A stretch of 64,000 nucleotides of DNA, from assembly GCA_030490835.1 (NCBI GenBank), contig CM059971.1, forward strand, positions 42,580,012 through 42,644,011, in the 5' to 3' direction. Made by a program: the position numbers and the translations under genes. The stretch is from Annona cherimola (Eukaryota > Streptophyta > Magnoliopsida > Magnoliales > Annonaceae). Below the pieces are notes generated by a model. That model saw only the letters and a list, made by a program, of their open reading frames with translations, made no database searches and was not told the origin of the DNA. Positions 12,156 through 22,335 of the stretch are shown in pieces (position 1 is the first letter of the stretch; each line of letters begins with the position of its first letter).

Positions 12156-13823
12156 TTAGATATGTCTCTTTGGCATCCAAGCTAATTTGACTCCATTGTA
12201 AACCATCTTTCTTGCCTTGCATTGATATATTTTGTGTCCAAACTTATTACAATAATGGCAAGTGATTCTAGCATAGGTTGGAGTACCATGATAACTCTTT
12301 GGTTGCCAAGTAGGTATATTTGTCAATGATTTATCAACAAGCTTCTTAAAATGTCCCCTCACATTTGATGTACTAGAAGCTTTAATCCAAATAGGAGAGT
12401 TTGTTTTATTTGGTTTAACATTGATGTGCTTTACAAATCCAAGACCTCTCTTATTAACTTGAGTGGTCAATCTCAAAAATTTCTGCACATTTTCTCCCAT
12501 GTTGGAGAACTTAGCCAATGAATCCTTCAAATTTTGGTTCTCCTTTCTCAATGTTTCTGTTTCATTTTTCAAGGCATTTATATCATTTTGCAAGGATGCA
12601 TTCTCCTCTGCCAATTTTCCATTTGCAATGGCAGTTGTATCGAATTTCCTTTTCTTTTGAACATATTTGGTACCAAGGCTTTTGAATTCATCAAATAATG
12701 AGTCATAAGTTTGTTGTAAATCATTCAACTCATTACATTTAGAACAATCATTAGAAGATGAATAAGAGTCAGATGAGTTTACCTCGATATCCGTAGATGC
12801 ATCACTTTCCTCAAAATTTTGGCAAGTTTTCTTTTCATCTTCTACAATGGCCATGCAGCAAATTCTTGCCCAATTTACTGCATCTTCTCCTTCGCTCGAT
12901 GAGGTGCTAGAACTTGAGGTAGTATATCTCTTTTTAAGCATTCTTCTAGCTTGTCTCTTTGAAAAACTTCTCTTATTTTGAATTTCCAAATCATCCGGGG
13001 TGGTACATTCGATTTGTATATGTCCAAGACCACCACATTTATAACACCTTGGAAATTTCTTTCTTCTATTCTTCATTTTCTTCTTTGAGCTAGAATATTC
13101 GTATGAGCTTGATGTAGATTCACTTGAGCTCTTCATCATACTTTTGAGCGCAATAGACTTCTTACTTCTTTGAGATTCCTCTTTCTTGTTTTTGATGAGC
13201 TCATGAGACATGAGTGAGCTAATCAAGTCATTTACTTTGAGCTTGTTTAAGTCCTTTGCCTCCTCAATAGCTGTGATCTTTTCATTCCATGAGTTTGGCA
13301 ATGCTCTAAGTATCTTCATAACCTGCTCACTTTCAAAAATTGGCTTTTCTAGGCCTTTAAGAGCGTTAGTGATTTTAGAAAATCTAGCATACATTTCTGA
13401 AATTGATTCACCATCTAACATTTGAAATCTTTCAAAATCACCAACAAGGATATTCCTTTTAGTTCCCTTTACTTGGGAGGAACCCTCATAAATAGATACC
13501 AATTTATCCCATATCTCTTTAGCCGTTGTGCATGAAGAAACTCTATCAAATTCTGTTGCGGTCAATGCACAAAATAAGAAATTCATAGCTTTGGCATTAC
13601 TTTGGACGGACATAGTTTCTTCTCTAGTCCAAGTGGACGCCTTGTCCCCATTTGGTAATGTAATGCCGTCTTGTATGGCTATCCAAGAATTCATATTAGT
13701 TGCCATAATGAGTTGTTTCATCCTTAACTTCCAATAACTAAAATTATTGCCATCAAATAGAGGTGGCCTTAAAAATGATTGGCCTTCGGCAAATGCAGGT
13801 ACAGAAGTTAAGTAGGTTGCCAT
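12156..13823 (-). CDS. gag: Copia Gag polyprotein, intact, two zinc knuckles
   Basis: The 555-residue Gag would form the virus-like particle in the cytoplasm and package element RNA. The N-terminus (FDGNNFSYWKLRMKQLI, about residues 24-40) is the DUF4219-type start of plant copia Gag, followed by the UBN2-type capsid region to about residue 210, including EGSSQVKGTKRNILVGDFE. A lysine/serine-rich linker precedes a CCHC knuckle (CYKCGGLGHIQIEC) near residue 260, and a predicted coiled coil lies near 400-445. A second knuckle (CHYCNKFGHKIYQC) is close to the C-terminus. The ATG lies 54 bp inside the 5' LTR edge, right after the primer site. No pol follows, so processing and reverse transcription must come from another element. 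The frame is free of stops throughout, which suggests it remained under selection or inserted recently. Confidence 0.93.
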   Translation of the reverse strand: MATYLTSVPAFAEGQSFLRPPLFDGNNFSYWKLRMKQLIMATNMNSWIAIQDGITLPNGDKASTWTREETMSVQSNAKAMNFLFCALTATEFDRVSSCTTAKEIWDKLVSIYEGSSQVKGTKRNILVGDFERFQMLDGESISEMYARFSKITNALKGLEKPIFESEQVMKILRALPNSWNEKITAIEEAKDLNKLKVNDLISSLMSHELIKNKKEESQRSKKSIALKSMMKSSSESTSSSYEYSSSKKKMKNRRKKFPRCYKCGGLGHIQIECTTPDDLEIQNKRSFSKRQARRMLKKRYTTSSSSTSSSEGEDAVNWARICCMAIVEDEKKTCQNFEESDASTDIEVNSSDSYSSSNDCSKCNELNDLQQTYDSLFDEFKSLGTKYVQKKRKFDTTAIANGKLAEENASLQNDINALKNETETLRKENQNLKDSLAKFSNMGENVQKFLRLTTQVNKRGLGFVKHINVKPNKTNSPIWIKASSTSNVRGHFKKLVDKSLTNIPTWQPKSYHGTPTYARITCHYCNKFGHKIYQCKARKMVYNGVKLAWMPKRHI

Positions 13824-13863
13824 AAAAATATAAAAGAGATCTCCTCAAATAAAATAGAGGCCT

Positions 13864-13875
13864 GCTCTGATACCA
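13864..13875 (-). other. Primer-binding site, initiator tRNA-Met
   Basis: The minus strand reads TGGTATCAGAGC, the standard plant site pairing with the 3' end of initiator tRNA-Met, two bases inside the 5' LTR. Minus-strand DNA synthesis would start here. Confidence 0.93.
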
Positions 13876-13877
13876 CT

Positions 13878-15245
13878 TGTTGGCCCCGAGTTTAATGGCA
13901 AAACCCAAGAGGGGAGGGGTGAATTGGGTTCTTGAAAAATTCTTTGGTAAGTTAAAACTTAACCCCTTGTAATTTCAATCCCCTTGATGAAACGTGATAT
14001 GAGATAGAATGAGAGGGTGTAAATGGAATATAAAAATGTAAACAATCAAACCAAACAAGAGACAACGATATATAGTGGTTCGGGCAACCTTCCCTACTCC
14101 ACTCTTCCAAGCACACACCCGTTGTGTCTTGGGTTCCACTATTGTATCTTCAATACAATCTAGAGCACCCACTCTCTTCTAGATTCTAGCTCTAGGGGGC
14201 ATATACAATAATCACTTGTTGGTGAGACCAACTCCAACCAACCAAGTCCAAACGATTGGTGAGACAAACTCCAACCAATCAAGCAAAACCCGTTAGTGAG
14301 ACAAACTCAAACCAACCCCCTGTTTTGCTTCTTCTTGAATTCGGTCTCCAATACCGATTCAAGGCAACAACACAAAACAAAATAAACAAAAGAGAATTTA
14401 CACTTTACAATGTGTATTCGATAAGCACCGGAAGCTCCTTGTCATGTAGAGATGATAAACTTGAAAGCGCACTTGGAAGTTGTAGCACTTGGAACTTCAA
14501 TAGTTAATCAAATGACTTCAACACACTTGAATATTTGAAGATAGAAGCTCAACTTGTGTTTTTCTCTTTCTTTCCTCCTTCTCTCTTTTTTCCACGTTCA
14601 TTCTTCAATGGTATATATAGAGGGAAAAAGGTTCTAGCCGTTGGAGTGGAGGTTCACGCGCATCTAGAGCTCCAACGTTCGGATTTTCGACCGTTACGAG
14701 TTGAAGTCGCAAGTGGAGTCGACTTCGGATGAGTGGAGTCGACTTCGGATGGGTGAAGTCGACTTGGGATGCGACTTCGCCTTGTAAAAACTTGCTGTCC
14801 AGAATTTTGCCTTCGAAGTTGCAGGTGAAGTCCACTTGGGTCTGGGACTTCACCCAAGTCGCAGGCGAAGTCGACTTGGGATGAGACTTCACTTTGCTGT
14901 CTGTCCGAAGTCGCAGGCGAAGTCGACTTGGGTCTGAGACTTCACCTTGCTGTCTGTTCGAAGTCGCAGGCGAAGTCGACTTGGGTCTGAGACTTCGCCC
15001 AATTCGCAAGTGAAGTCGACTTGGGCTGAGACTTCACTTTGCTGAACTTGCAATTCATGAACTAGAACTCTTGAAACTTAAATTATTTCACATTCTCATT
15101 TTCATACACATAATTAGAGACAAAATATCTGAGAACACTTAGACAAATGTGTTAGATCCTTTTTAATGATATTTCAATTATTTGTTAATCATCAAAATCA
15201 AATTAACCATTCTATTCGATAAGCACATGATCAATAATCTCAACA
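13878..15245 (-). mobile_element. 5' LTR of the Gag-only copia element
   Basis: This is the partner of 10152-11519 with the same edges and 1368-bp length. The GTCGAC array (seven exact palindromes by eye) lies at about 14700-15035 and the TATA-like CTATATATA on minus at 14612-14620. Transcription of the element would be expected to start roughly 30 bp below that on the minus strand. One edge abuts the target duplication at 15246, the other the primer site. Confidence 0.93.
14612..14620 (-). promoter_or_regulatory. Candidate TATA box of the Gag-only element
   Basis: The minus strand reads CTATATATACC here, preceded upstream in element direction by the GTCGAC array and followed by the rest of the LTR toward gag. 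The equivalent in the 3' LTR is 10886-10894. Position and composition fit a plant TATA box. No start site can be proved from sequence. Confidence 0.5.
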
Positions 15246-16496
15246 TAAACACCCGACTTGAAAGACAAGTGGGTTAAGTTAGTGTAATGCAAATCCAAAT
15301 GGATTTATGTAGGTTGGAAAACCTAAGGAATATAAGTATTTGAAGTTGATGAGAATAAATGAAATGTTATTTTCATTTATCTATGCAAAAGCAAGGAAAA
15401 AATGGAAGAAAGGGATTATGGCGATCTCAGGTAAGCAAGCGAACTTTTCAAATTACTGATTTCTCTTTATATGATGAAATGATGATATGTCTATGTTTTT
15501 ATGAATGTTTTATAAGTGGGCAAGCACAAGTTTTGAAAATGACAGATTTAATGCAAAGTCACAAATTTTGAAAAATGATGGCTTTAATGAAAAGACTCAA
15601 GGTTTGCTTCATGGGAAACAAACAACAATTTTTAAGATAAATGTTTTATCACAAGTGTTATCAAAGATTGACAATGCTTTATGTTAATGGAATTGAGAAA
15701 TTTGCTTATGAGTAAGCAAGTTCTCCATGATAATTATTTTAAAGGACTTTATTTATTTATGCCGATGGTTTTAAAGAATTTGCTTTTAAGTAAGCAAGTT
15801 CTTTATGATATTATTTCAAAAGTATTTTATAAGAAAAAGGGAAGTTTGCCCTTTTTCACAAAGCATTATTTGTAAATAAGTTTTGAATTTACACTTATGA
15901 TATTTTATGATAAACAATTATGTTTATGAAAGAAAAGGAAAATGGGGTTTGATTTATGAAAAAAGATTAGTTTTCTATGTCATGATAATTAAATATAAAT
16001 GATGATTTGGACATAGTCCATATGTTTTGAAATGATATTCGAAAAGTTTTGATTTCCTTTAGATAAGGAAATCTATGTTGAAAATGTCTTGAAAAATATT
16101 TATACAGATGTATTGAAAGGGATTTAAGGATGACCAACCTCATATGTAGATTTTATAAAATGGTTTAATTTCAGGTTGCTAAAATGGCATACAAAATACT
16201 ATGCAAGCCCCTCTTTAGGTAAAAATGATAAGATTTATGTGTGGACAAGAAGTTGATTTAAGGGTGGTTGAGAAGGGGTTGGTATAATTGCATAACTTTT
16301 GTGAGCAAAAAGCCCCGAAATGGAAACCCAGAAAATGCTAGGAAAAATGTATGATCTAAAAGATTTGAAATTCTTTTATTAAAAGGGTTTTAAGATGTAT
16401 TGTTTTTCAAACGTTTCAAATGATTGTTAAAATATTTTACTCAAACTAAATTTCAAATAACAACTTGTTTAAAGTGTGTGCGCTCGCTTTACAAGT

Positions 16497-16675
16497 TGAC
16501 ACGGACTATGGTCTGTGATGTGTTTTCAAAAATAATTTTTAAAAATACAGACTTCGGTCTGTGACGTTTTGAAAGTATGGATGTAGGTTGCGGTCTGTGA
16601 TCCCAGTTTAAAAGGACATGGGCTGTGGTCTGTGATACTTTAAACCAAACGGACTGCGGTCTGTCAGGATGATGT
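16497..16675 (+). repeat. GGTCTGTGAT short tandem repeat in long LTR
   Basis: Five copies of a [A/T]-GGTCTGTGAT core, each preceded by GGACT/GGCT/AGACT-type sequence, are spaced 30-50 bp apart with T/A-rich spacers. The same array is found at 25973-26150 (plus) and 39222-39412 (reverse), always just downstream of a GTGCGCTCGCTT..AAGTTGACACG block and upstream of the TAAGTGTCACTACTGGATGG block in LTR direction. Confidence 0.75.
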
Positions 16676-17169
16676 ATGGTCCACCAGTACAAGAAATAGG
16701 CCGGTTGTAGAGCACGGTCGGGATGACCGGGGCCCACTCTACATATGGCCAGGTCGCTAAGGGATGACAGGAGGCCAGCAGCGCCCTCCCTGAGATGGGA
16801 GCAAGATGAAAGAATAGCTGCTTGGTTAGTGTGCTGTTATGTATGGATTCTCTTCCAAAAGGTAGAGTGATCACTTTCTAAGTGTCACTACTGGATGGAG
16901 AGAAATGCATTTGCTTATGTTTTACTTTTGAAAAGCCCAAGGATTGGGACACGAAAGTATTTTTTTTTGAAAGTTATCCTAAAAGGATTTTTATGAAATG
17001 ATTACCCTAAAAAATGGGATGTTTTACACAAAAGTGTAAATAATAGGAATGAGAGGAAACATTTTTAAGCAAATGCATTTATGAAAATGAATGATGTATT
17101 TTATAGGCCTTGTTTGTTATAAACAAGCCCCAAGATGGGGATTATGAAAATGATTTATGTGAAACTTGG

Positions 17170-17712
17170 TTATGGACATGAGAATGTCCATTTCCAAAGG
17201 ATTTAAATGGTAAATGTTTATGAACATGAGAATGTCCAATGCTCAAGTATTTTAATGGAATGTGTTTTAGGACATATGAATGTCCATTGTCAAAAAGTTA
17301 TGTCAAAAATGTTTTGAGACATCAAATGTCTCTTGGCTAAAGGAGTTTAAGATGAAAAATATTTTTGGACATAGAAATGCCCTTTGCCGAGAAAGGCTTA
17401 TGTGTATGATGTTTTTAGGACATGATAATGTCCTTCTCCAAAAAGAAGTTATGAGGAAAATGTTTTGGACGTAAAACGTCCACTAATGAAAGATGATTTT
17501 ATGTAAATGTCTTTGAAGATTAGAAATGTTCATATAAGAATAAAGGAAATTAATTAAAGAGGGTAAAACGTATATGTTTTGCCTTAACAAGCCTAGACGT
17601 GGCTTGTAAATGATTTTAAGAATGAATGTTTTATGAAAGTGTTCAAGGACATCGAACTATCCTCATGAACAAAAGATTTTATGACAATGTTGTCAGGACA
17701 TATAAATGTCCT
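17170..17712 (+). repeat. ~49-bp minisatellite of inverted repeats
   Basis: Units begin near 17174, 17222, 17270, 17317, 17367, 17418 and 17467, then degrade (about 17515, 17646, 17696). Each has a short inverted repeat GGACAT-(3-5 nt)-ATGTCC followed by CATTTCCAAA..TTTATG..AAAATGTTTT. Arms vary in step between units: GGACAT/ATGTCC, GGACGT/ACGTCC and GAGACAT/ATGTCTC. Parallel arrays lie at 26650-27045 and, reversed, 34740-35290. Confidence 0.85.
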
Positions 17713-18461
17713 CAAGTAAAAAGGTGTTTAAGATATTTAAGGAAAAGATTTTAAGTGAAGTCTTGCCCTAAACGATAAATGCTTGCTTACTGAGTTGTCA
17801 CTCACGTTTTGTTTTTCCAAACCTTAGACAAGTACCGGGAAACTCATAAGGTTGCGAACCTAAGAAATGAAGAAAGGTACGTGATGATAGCCATGTGGAC
17901 TATAAGGAATGGGGTAGCATGATTAAGGTGCTAAGGTATGTTGATTAGAGTTTTAAGTTCTATATGATCCAATGCTTGTATGGATGTATGTATAAAATGT
18001 AAATGTTATTGTAGAAAAGCATGATGAATGCTATGAAAGAATTATGAAATTTTATTACAAGTGTATTGTCGCTTGTATGAAGAGTGGTGTAGTATGTAAA
18101 GCAATGAACAATGATAAAAAAATTTGGACAAGATCCAATTAAGAATCTGCCACGTGATCAGGGCAACAATCCTGATTCACATTTACCAATCAATAAGATC
18201 TTGAGGTAACAAAGTGACGTCTCGGTTTGAGGCGCCACAGATATTAATCATGAAAATATTTATCATAATCCAAACATATGACATGCTTAAAACTGCCACT
18301 TAAATGGGAAAATCTCAAAATTTACAGCGTGCTGTTCTTGGGGTAATTAACCTTAAAGTCATACATAACATACTCAAAAGTTTGAATTGAACCTTCTAAC
18401 TCACTTAGGATTTGACAACCTTATTAAAAGCTTCTTAAATCATCATTTAGGGTTCATAAAT

Positions 18462-18600
18462 GATCGTGAGCCCTGCTAGCGTAGTTGGCGTCACATGATG
18501 GCTGACGTTCCCATGGTCAGGGGCTAGAATCCCGTCGCGTGCAGCCTTGTCCCGCACAATCTTGGCTTTGAGCAGCCGTGCTCGGCCCATCAAAACAAAA
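18462..18600 (+). mobile_element. tRNA-derived SINE (~139 bp)
   Basis: A short insertion lies between perfect direct repeats of 13 bp (AGGGTTCATAAAT at 18449-18461 and 18601-18613), long enough to indicate LINE-driven retroposition rather than LTR integration. It holds a pol III box A, TAGCGTAGTTGG at 18477-18488 (fits TRGCNNAGYNGG), and a box B-like GGCTAGAATCC at 18522-18532 (consensus GGTTCRANNCC). It ends in CATCAAAACAAAA. Its G+C content is well above that of the surrounding LTR. It has no coding capacity and would depend on a LINE reverse transcriptase. It landed in the decayed gypsy-type LTR. SINE family not identified. Confidence 0.85.
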
Positions 18601-20213
18601 AGGGTTCATAAATTATCCAATTTATGACGCATTAATTGAGATAAAAAACTTGAAAATTAATAAACCAAAACTTGGTTTAATACTTACTTATTTTGCTCCA
18701 GTTTTTCCTAACTTGGTTCCTTCTCCTTTTTGCCTCTTCTTTTCTTCTTCTTTATCCTTTCATTTTCTTCCTTGCCTTGGACGTCCACTGCTGGACCTTT
18801 GTTTTTCTTTTCCTTAAATCTGCCCACTATGTAACTTCCAACGTTGCCCCCATCTTTCTCTATTTATATTGCTACTTTACCCTCATAATTTCCACCTCAT
18901 TTTAAGGGTAATAAATTGATACTTATCCCATAAACGTGCTGCCACAATTTCATCCAAGTAAATTCCATTTTTATAGATGTTTTATCACAAAATTCTGCTC
19001 AATATTATCTATTGTTGTTGTCCACATGATCACCTCCCATGTGGCCCTTTATTTGGCATTTCGTGCATCATCGAAAGGTTGCCCAATCCATGCATTTAAT
19101 GCCCCTAATATTGCAGCCCATTTTCATTAAATTTTTGCATTTTAAAAATCACAAAATCTGCCCAAAATCACCCTTGATCACGTCCCATGTGTCCCCCCAT
19201 TTTTGTCTTTTTGTGGGCACAAAATCCACCCAAAAATCCAGCCATCAACGTCCCTTAATATGCAACTATTTTAGCATGCATTTTCTGAATTTTTGGAATT
19301 ATAAAAATGCCCTAAAATTTCCTCCTTAAGCCACCTCAAATGCCCCTTAATTACCTTGACTTTTGCATTAAATGAGATGCTACTTTTTGAAGGCAAAGGT
19401 CAAAGGGTCTTGTCCTTTTGTGATTAAGAACTTTTTCATGATAATTAGCTTAATCAAACCCATCCATAAGATTCACCATATCTTTTTAACCGTTCATGGC
19501 AAATTTCATCCCGAAATGACCTTTCTAGCATAAGTTATGATCATTTGAAATTATCTTTTTGATTTAGATGAAATTAAATAATTATCACCCTACTTTTATC
19601 TTAATTTTCATAATTCATTCCATTCATAAGGTTGAGTACATCATCATGTGCTTACCTTTCAAATGTCATCTCATTTCGCCTTATAGGCGTTAAGTTATGA
19701 ATTTGCTAACATTTATCACATCAAATCCATATCATATCAAATCCATAATTATCATCATGATTTCCATTTATTAAATCATAATGTATGAGATAATTATTCA
19801 TAACTTATCCTCATTCCCTAATTCTCATTGGGTCTCTTTATACACATTAACTTGCATTGAGCTATGGTGATTAATTTAATCGTCTTTCTTAATTAATAGC
19901 CTTAAAATCAATCAATCAATTAAATGGAAATCATGATCATTTAATCCCTTTCGCTTCATCTTCTCTACATGTTTATGTAAGTCTGAATCATTTTGCTGTG
20001 CAGTCTTAATCTGTTCAAATAAAGAGGATTGTATGTGCATTTGTGATAAACTTGCTTGAATTCCAGGTGAACATACAATCAACTCCAATTGTCTTATTTC
20101 TCAGAGCAATCCCTCTTCCTTTGTGATAAGATGCTCTATGCTGACATTTTTACTCAATGCATCGTTACCACATTTGCCTTACTTGGATGGTTTAATATTT
20201 CTAGATCATAATC

Positions 20214-20429
20214 CTATAATAACTCGAGTCGTCTCCTCTGTCTCATATTCAACTCCTTTTGAGTGAAAATATACTTAAGGCTCTTGTGCTCTGTGTAGAT
20301 TTCGCACTTCACACCATACAGGTAGTGTCTCCAAATTGTCAAGGCAAACACCACTGCCACTAGTTCTAAATCATGAGTGGGGTAGCTTACTTCATTGGGC
20401 TTCAACTGCTGAGATGCATAAGCTATCAC
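20214..20429 (-). pseudogene. Gypsy RNase H, broken
   Basis: The frame reads [19 protein letters not shown], then [19 protein letters not shown], then [19 protein letters not shown], the gypsy RNase H core. The normally invariant aspartate in TDHKSLKY is glutamate. The upstream catalytic SDAS motif is lost to frame breaks, and the frame ends just after RQRRRLELL. The linker to integrase follows out of frame down to about 19985. Confidence 0.87.
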
Positions 20430-20703
20430 CTTTCATTTTTGCATCAATACACATCTCAATCCTTTCCTTGAGGCATCGCTTAAACCACAAACCTTTCCTT
20501 TCCTTCAGGTACGGTTAAGATAGGCGCCTCTATCAGTCATTGCTTCAAATTCTAAAAACTGCTTTCGCATTTGTCAGACCATGCATACTTAACTCCTTTT
20601 CGAGTCAATTGCGTTAATGGCACTGATAGCTGTGAAAATACCTCAACAAATCTTTGATAATAGTCAGCCAGTCCTAGAAAACTTCTAATCTCCGTAATGG
20701 TTG

Positions 20704-21580
20704 TTAGTCTTGGCCATTTAGTAATGCTTCAATCTTTTGAGGGTCAACTTGAATTTCCTTTTCTAATATTATATGCCGTAAAAATGCTACTTGCTTCAAC
20801 CAAAACTCGCATTTCTTCAATTTGGCATATAATTTCTCCTTCCTTAGCCTTTCCAGTACCCTTTGAAGATGAACTTCATGTTCCTCCTCCAACCTTGAAT
20901 AAATCAGGATGTCGTCAATGAATTCCACAACAAATTGATTTAGAAAATCTCAAAATACTCTGTTCATCATATCCATGAATATAGTAGGGGCATTTGTGAG
21001 TTCAAAAGGCATCACTACAAATTCAAAATGTCCATACCTAGTTCAAAAAGCCATCTCGTGAACATCGGTAGGACTTATCCTTAATTAATGGTATCCTGAT
21101 TGTAAATTTATCTGGGAGAAGGTCATTGCTCCTTTTAGCTGATCGAATAGATCATCTATCCTTGGCAATGGGTATTTGTTCTTCACTGTAACTCTGTTCA
21201 GCTCCCTGTAGTCTATACACAGTCTTAAACTTCCATCTTTTTTTCTTACAAACAGCACTGGAACCCCCAGGGTGATACACTAGGTCTGATAAAACCTTTA
21301 TCCAAAATCTCTTGTATTTGAGTTCTCGACTCAGTCATTTCAGTTGGACCCATTCGATAAGGGGTCTTAGATATTGGGGCTGTGCCCGGGATAATATCGA
21401 TCATCATATCCATTTTCCTTTCCGGAGGTAGTTTGGTTAATTCTTCTGGAAAAATATTTGAAAATTCCTTAACTACCAGAATTTGGTCTATCTCCACTTC
21501 CTTTCCTTCCTTTACACTAACTGATACCAAGTATGCTTGATATTGTTGGCGAACCATCTTAGCCACTTTCATAGATGATA
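20704..21580 (-). pseudogene. Gypsy reverse transcriptase, broken
   Basis: The N-terminal part at 21246-21572 has LPPERKMDMMIDIIPGT, ISKTPYRMGPTEM and [14 protein letters not shown], hallmarks of the gypsy RT start. An out-of-frame stretch near 21180-21230 still encodes a [13 protein letters not shown] motif on minus. The 20704-20928 piece has FIDDILIYS (the F/Y-x-D-D catalytic box), then VLERLRKEKLYAKLKKCEFW. At least two frame disruptions separate these parts, so it is inactive. Confidence 0.88.
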
Positions 21581-21689
21581 TCAGTATAGTGGAATTCTCA
21601 AGCTGCCTTAGTTTGTAAATGGTTACATCCTTTTCTGGAGCTGCTTCGAATTAAACATTCTTATTCTTACAATCAATGGTGGCTCCCCA

Positions 21690-22154
21690 TTAACTTAGCC
21701 AGTCCATCCCCAAAATCACATCGATTTTGGTCATTGGCAATAAGATTAGGTTAGCTTCTAATATCATGGACCCTATCCTAATCGGACATGCCTTACATAC
21801 TTGGCTAGAGCTAGCTAACCTATAAACAGGGGATTCTACATGAATTATCTTATTTATTTCCTCTATAGGCAGTGCATGCATGGTTTCATATTGGCAAGCT
21901 ATGAATGAATGGGTAACACCAAAATCAAACAAAGCTATCGTAAAATTTCCTAGAATATAAACTATACCTGTAACCACCTTTTCTTCTTTCTCTTGAGACT
22001 CCGTTCGAGTCAATGAATACACATGCACTGGGTTCATAGAGGTACCTTGTCGGTTAGTTGCTGCAGTTATCTTTGGTTGGGCTGGTCTTCCTCGCCCTTG
22101 TGATGTTTGTGCCTTGTTTGGGATAATTCGGGGCAATGTGTCCAACCTGGTCAC
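21690..22154 (-). pseudogene. Gypsy aspartic protease, broken
   Basis: The 154-residue open stretch includes GNFTIALFDFGVTHSFIAC (about residues 70-88), which matches the retropepsin-like active site of plant gypsy elements except that the D-S/T-G triplet reads D-F-G. The C-terminal MTKIDVILGMDWLS is the conserved hydrophobic block at the end of this domain. With the active-site serine replaced and frames broken on both sides, it should not cleave polyprotein. Confidence 0.88.
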
Positions 22155-22332
22155 AAACGAAGCACTTGATAACCTTTGCTTCCCTAGTTCCGCATTCCTT
22201 AGCTATGTGACCCGTCTGCCCACATTTATAGCATCTGTTTGATCCTTTCAAACATTCGCCTAATTGGCATTTCTGGCACTTTTTGCACAATGGAGAGCTT
22301 CTCTTCTTAGGGATACCTTTCCCCTTTCTCAT
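22054..22332 (-). pseudogene. Gypsy Gag zinc-knuckle segment, broken
   Basis: The minus-strand frame contains CYKCGQTGHIAKEC, a complete CCHC knuckle for RNA binding, followed about 20 residues later by CFVCDQVGHIAPNY, where the last cysteine is tyrosine. It continues to a serine/threonine-rich linker and overlaps, in another frame, the start of the protease stretch. The tandem-knuckle layout is normal for plant gypsy Gag. The lost cysteine and frame changes show decay. Confidence 0.85.
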
Positions 22333-22335
22333 ACC

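Larger units (their letters stand above)
10152..15245 (-). mobile_element. Intact Gag-only copia retrotransposon (5.1 kb)
   Basis: Two 1368-bp LTRs flank a 2358-bp interior, with identical 5-bp target duplications TAAAC at 10147-10151 and 15246-15250. The coding strand is minus: primer site at 13864-13875, one intact gag ORF, then about 640 bp of non-coding sequence to the polypurine tract at 11520-11533. No protease, integrase, reverse transcriptase or RNase H is present, so it must borrow those activities. By eye the LTRs differ at about a dozen positions, so the insertion is fairly recent but older than the element at 50576-61365. It is inserted inside the 6.1-kb gypsy-type LTR, whose empty-site sequence is visible elsewhere in the window. 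Confidence 0.93.
7015..18239 (+). mobile_element. Very long solo LTR (~6.1 kb without insert)
   Basis: It begins with TGTGATACCCAGACC at 7015 and ends with GCGCCACA at 18239, the same terminal pair as other long LTRs here. Neither flank has a primer site or polypurine tract, so it is a solo LTR. Flanking 5-mers are CATAT (7010-7014) and GATAT (18240-18244), a target duplication with one mismatch. The LTR is split by a copia element at 10152-15245. Removing that and its 5-bp duplication leaves about 6126 bp. Continuity across the split is supported by the unsplit copy at about 42360-42435 (reverse orientation), which reads straight through the same site. The LTR holds four separate tandem-repeat tracts. 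No long ORF is present. Confidence 0.75.
4802..19965 (-). mobile_element. Long gypsy-type LTR, interrupted by nested elements
   Basis: On plus the LTR opens at 4802 with TGTGGCACCCTAAACCGAGCG, the reverse complement of an LTR 3' end shared by at least eight sites in this window (for example 28850, 32666, 34200, 47614). It runs to 7014, is interrupted by the LTR at 7015-18239, and resumes at 18245 to about 19965. A SINE sits at 18462-18600. The LTR start (TGTGAAACC on minus) and any adjacent polypurine tract are missing at 19965, where the sequence changes abruptly to gypsy pol. Net LTR length, without inserts, is about 3.8 kb. It probably is the 3' LTR of the decayed element whose gag-pol lies at 19966-23520. 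Confidence 0.65.

Noticed and set aside
14605..15009. 134-codon minus frame in the copia LTR (also 10879-11166)
   Set aside because: Repetitive Pro-Lys-Ser-Thr translation of the same palindrome array within U3; broken by an indel in the partner LTR.
16489..16874. 82- and 88-codon minus frames
   Set aside because: They overlap the GGTCTGTGAT repeat and a G+C-richer LTR block; frames are not kept in the copies at 25973-26350 or 39220-39410.
17170..17712. CRISPR-like array of spaced repeats with dyad symmetry
   Set aside because: The units are complete ~49-bp tandem copies with similar 'spacers', in a plant retrotransposon LTR; there are no unique spacers and no cas genes.
20336..20921. Plus-strand frames opposite gypsy RT/RNase H
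   Set aside because: Antisense shadows of the recognisable minus-strand pol fragments.
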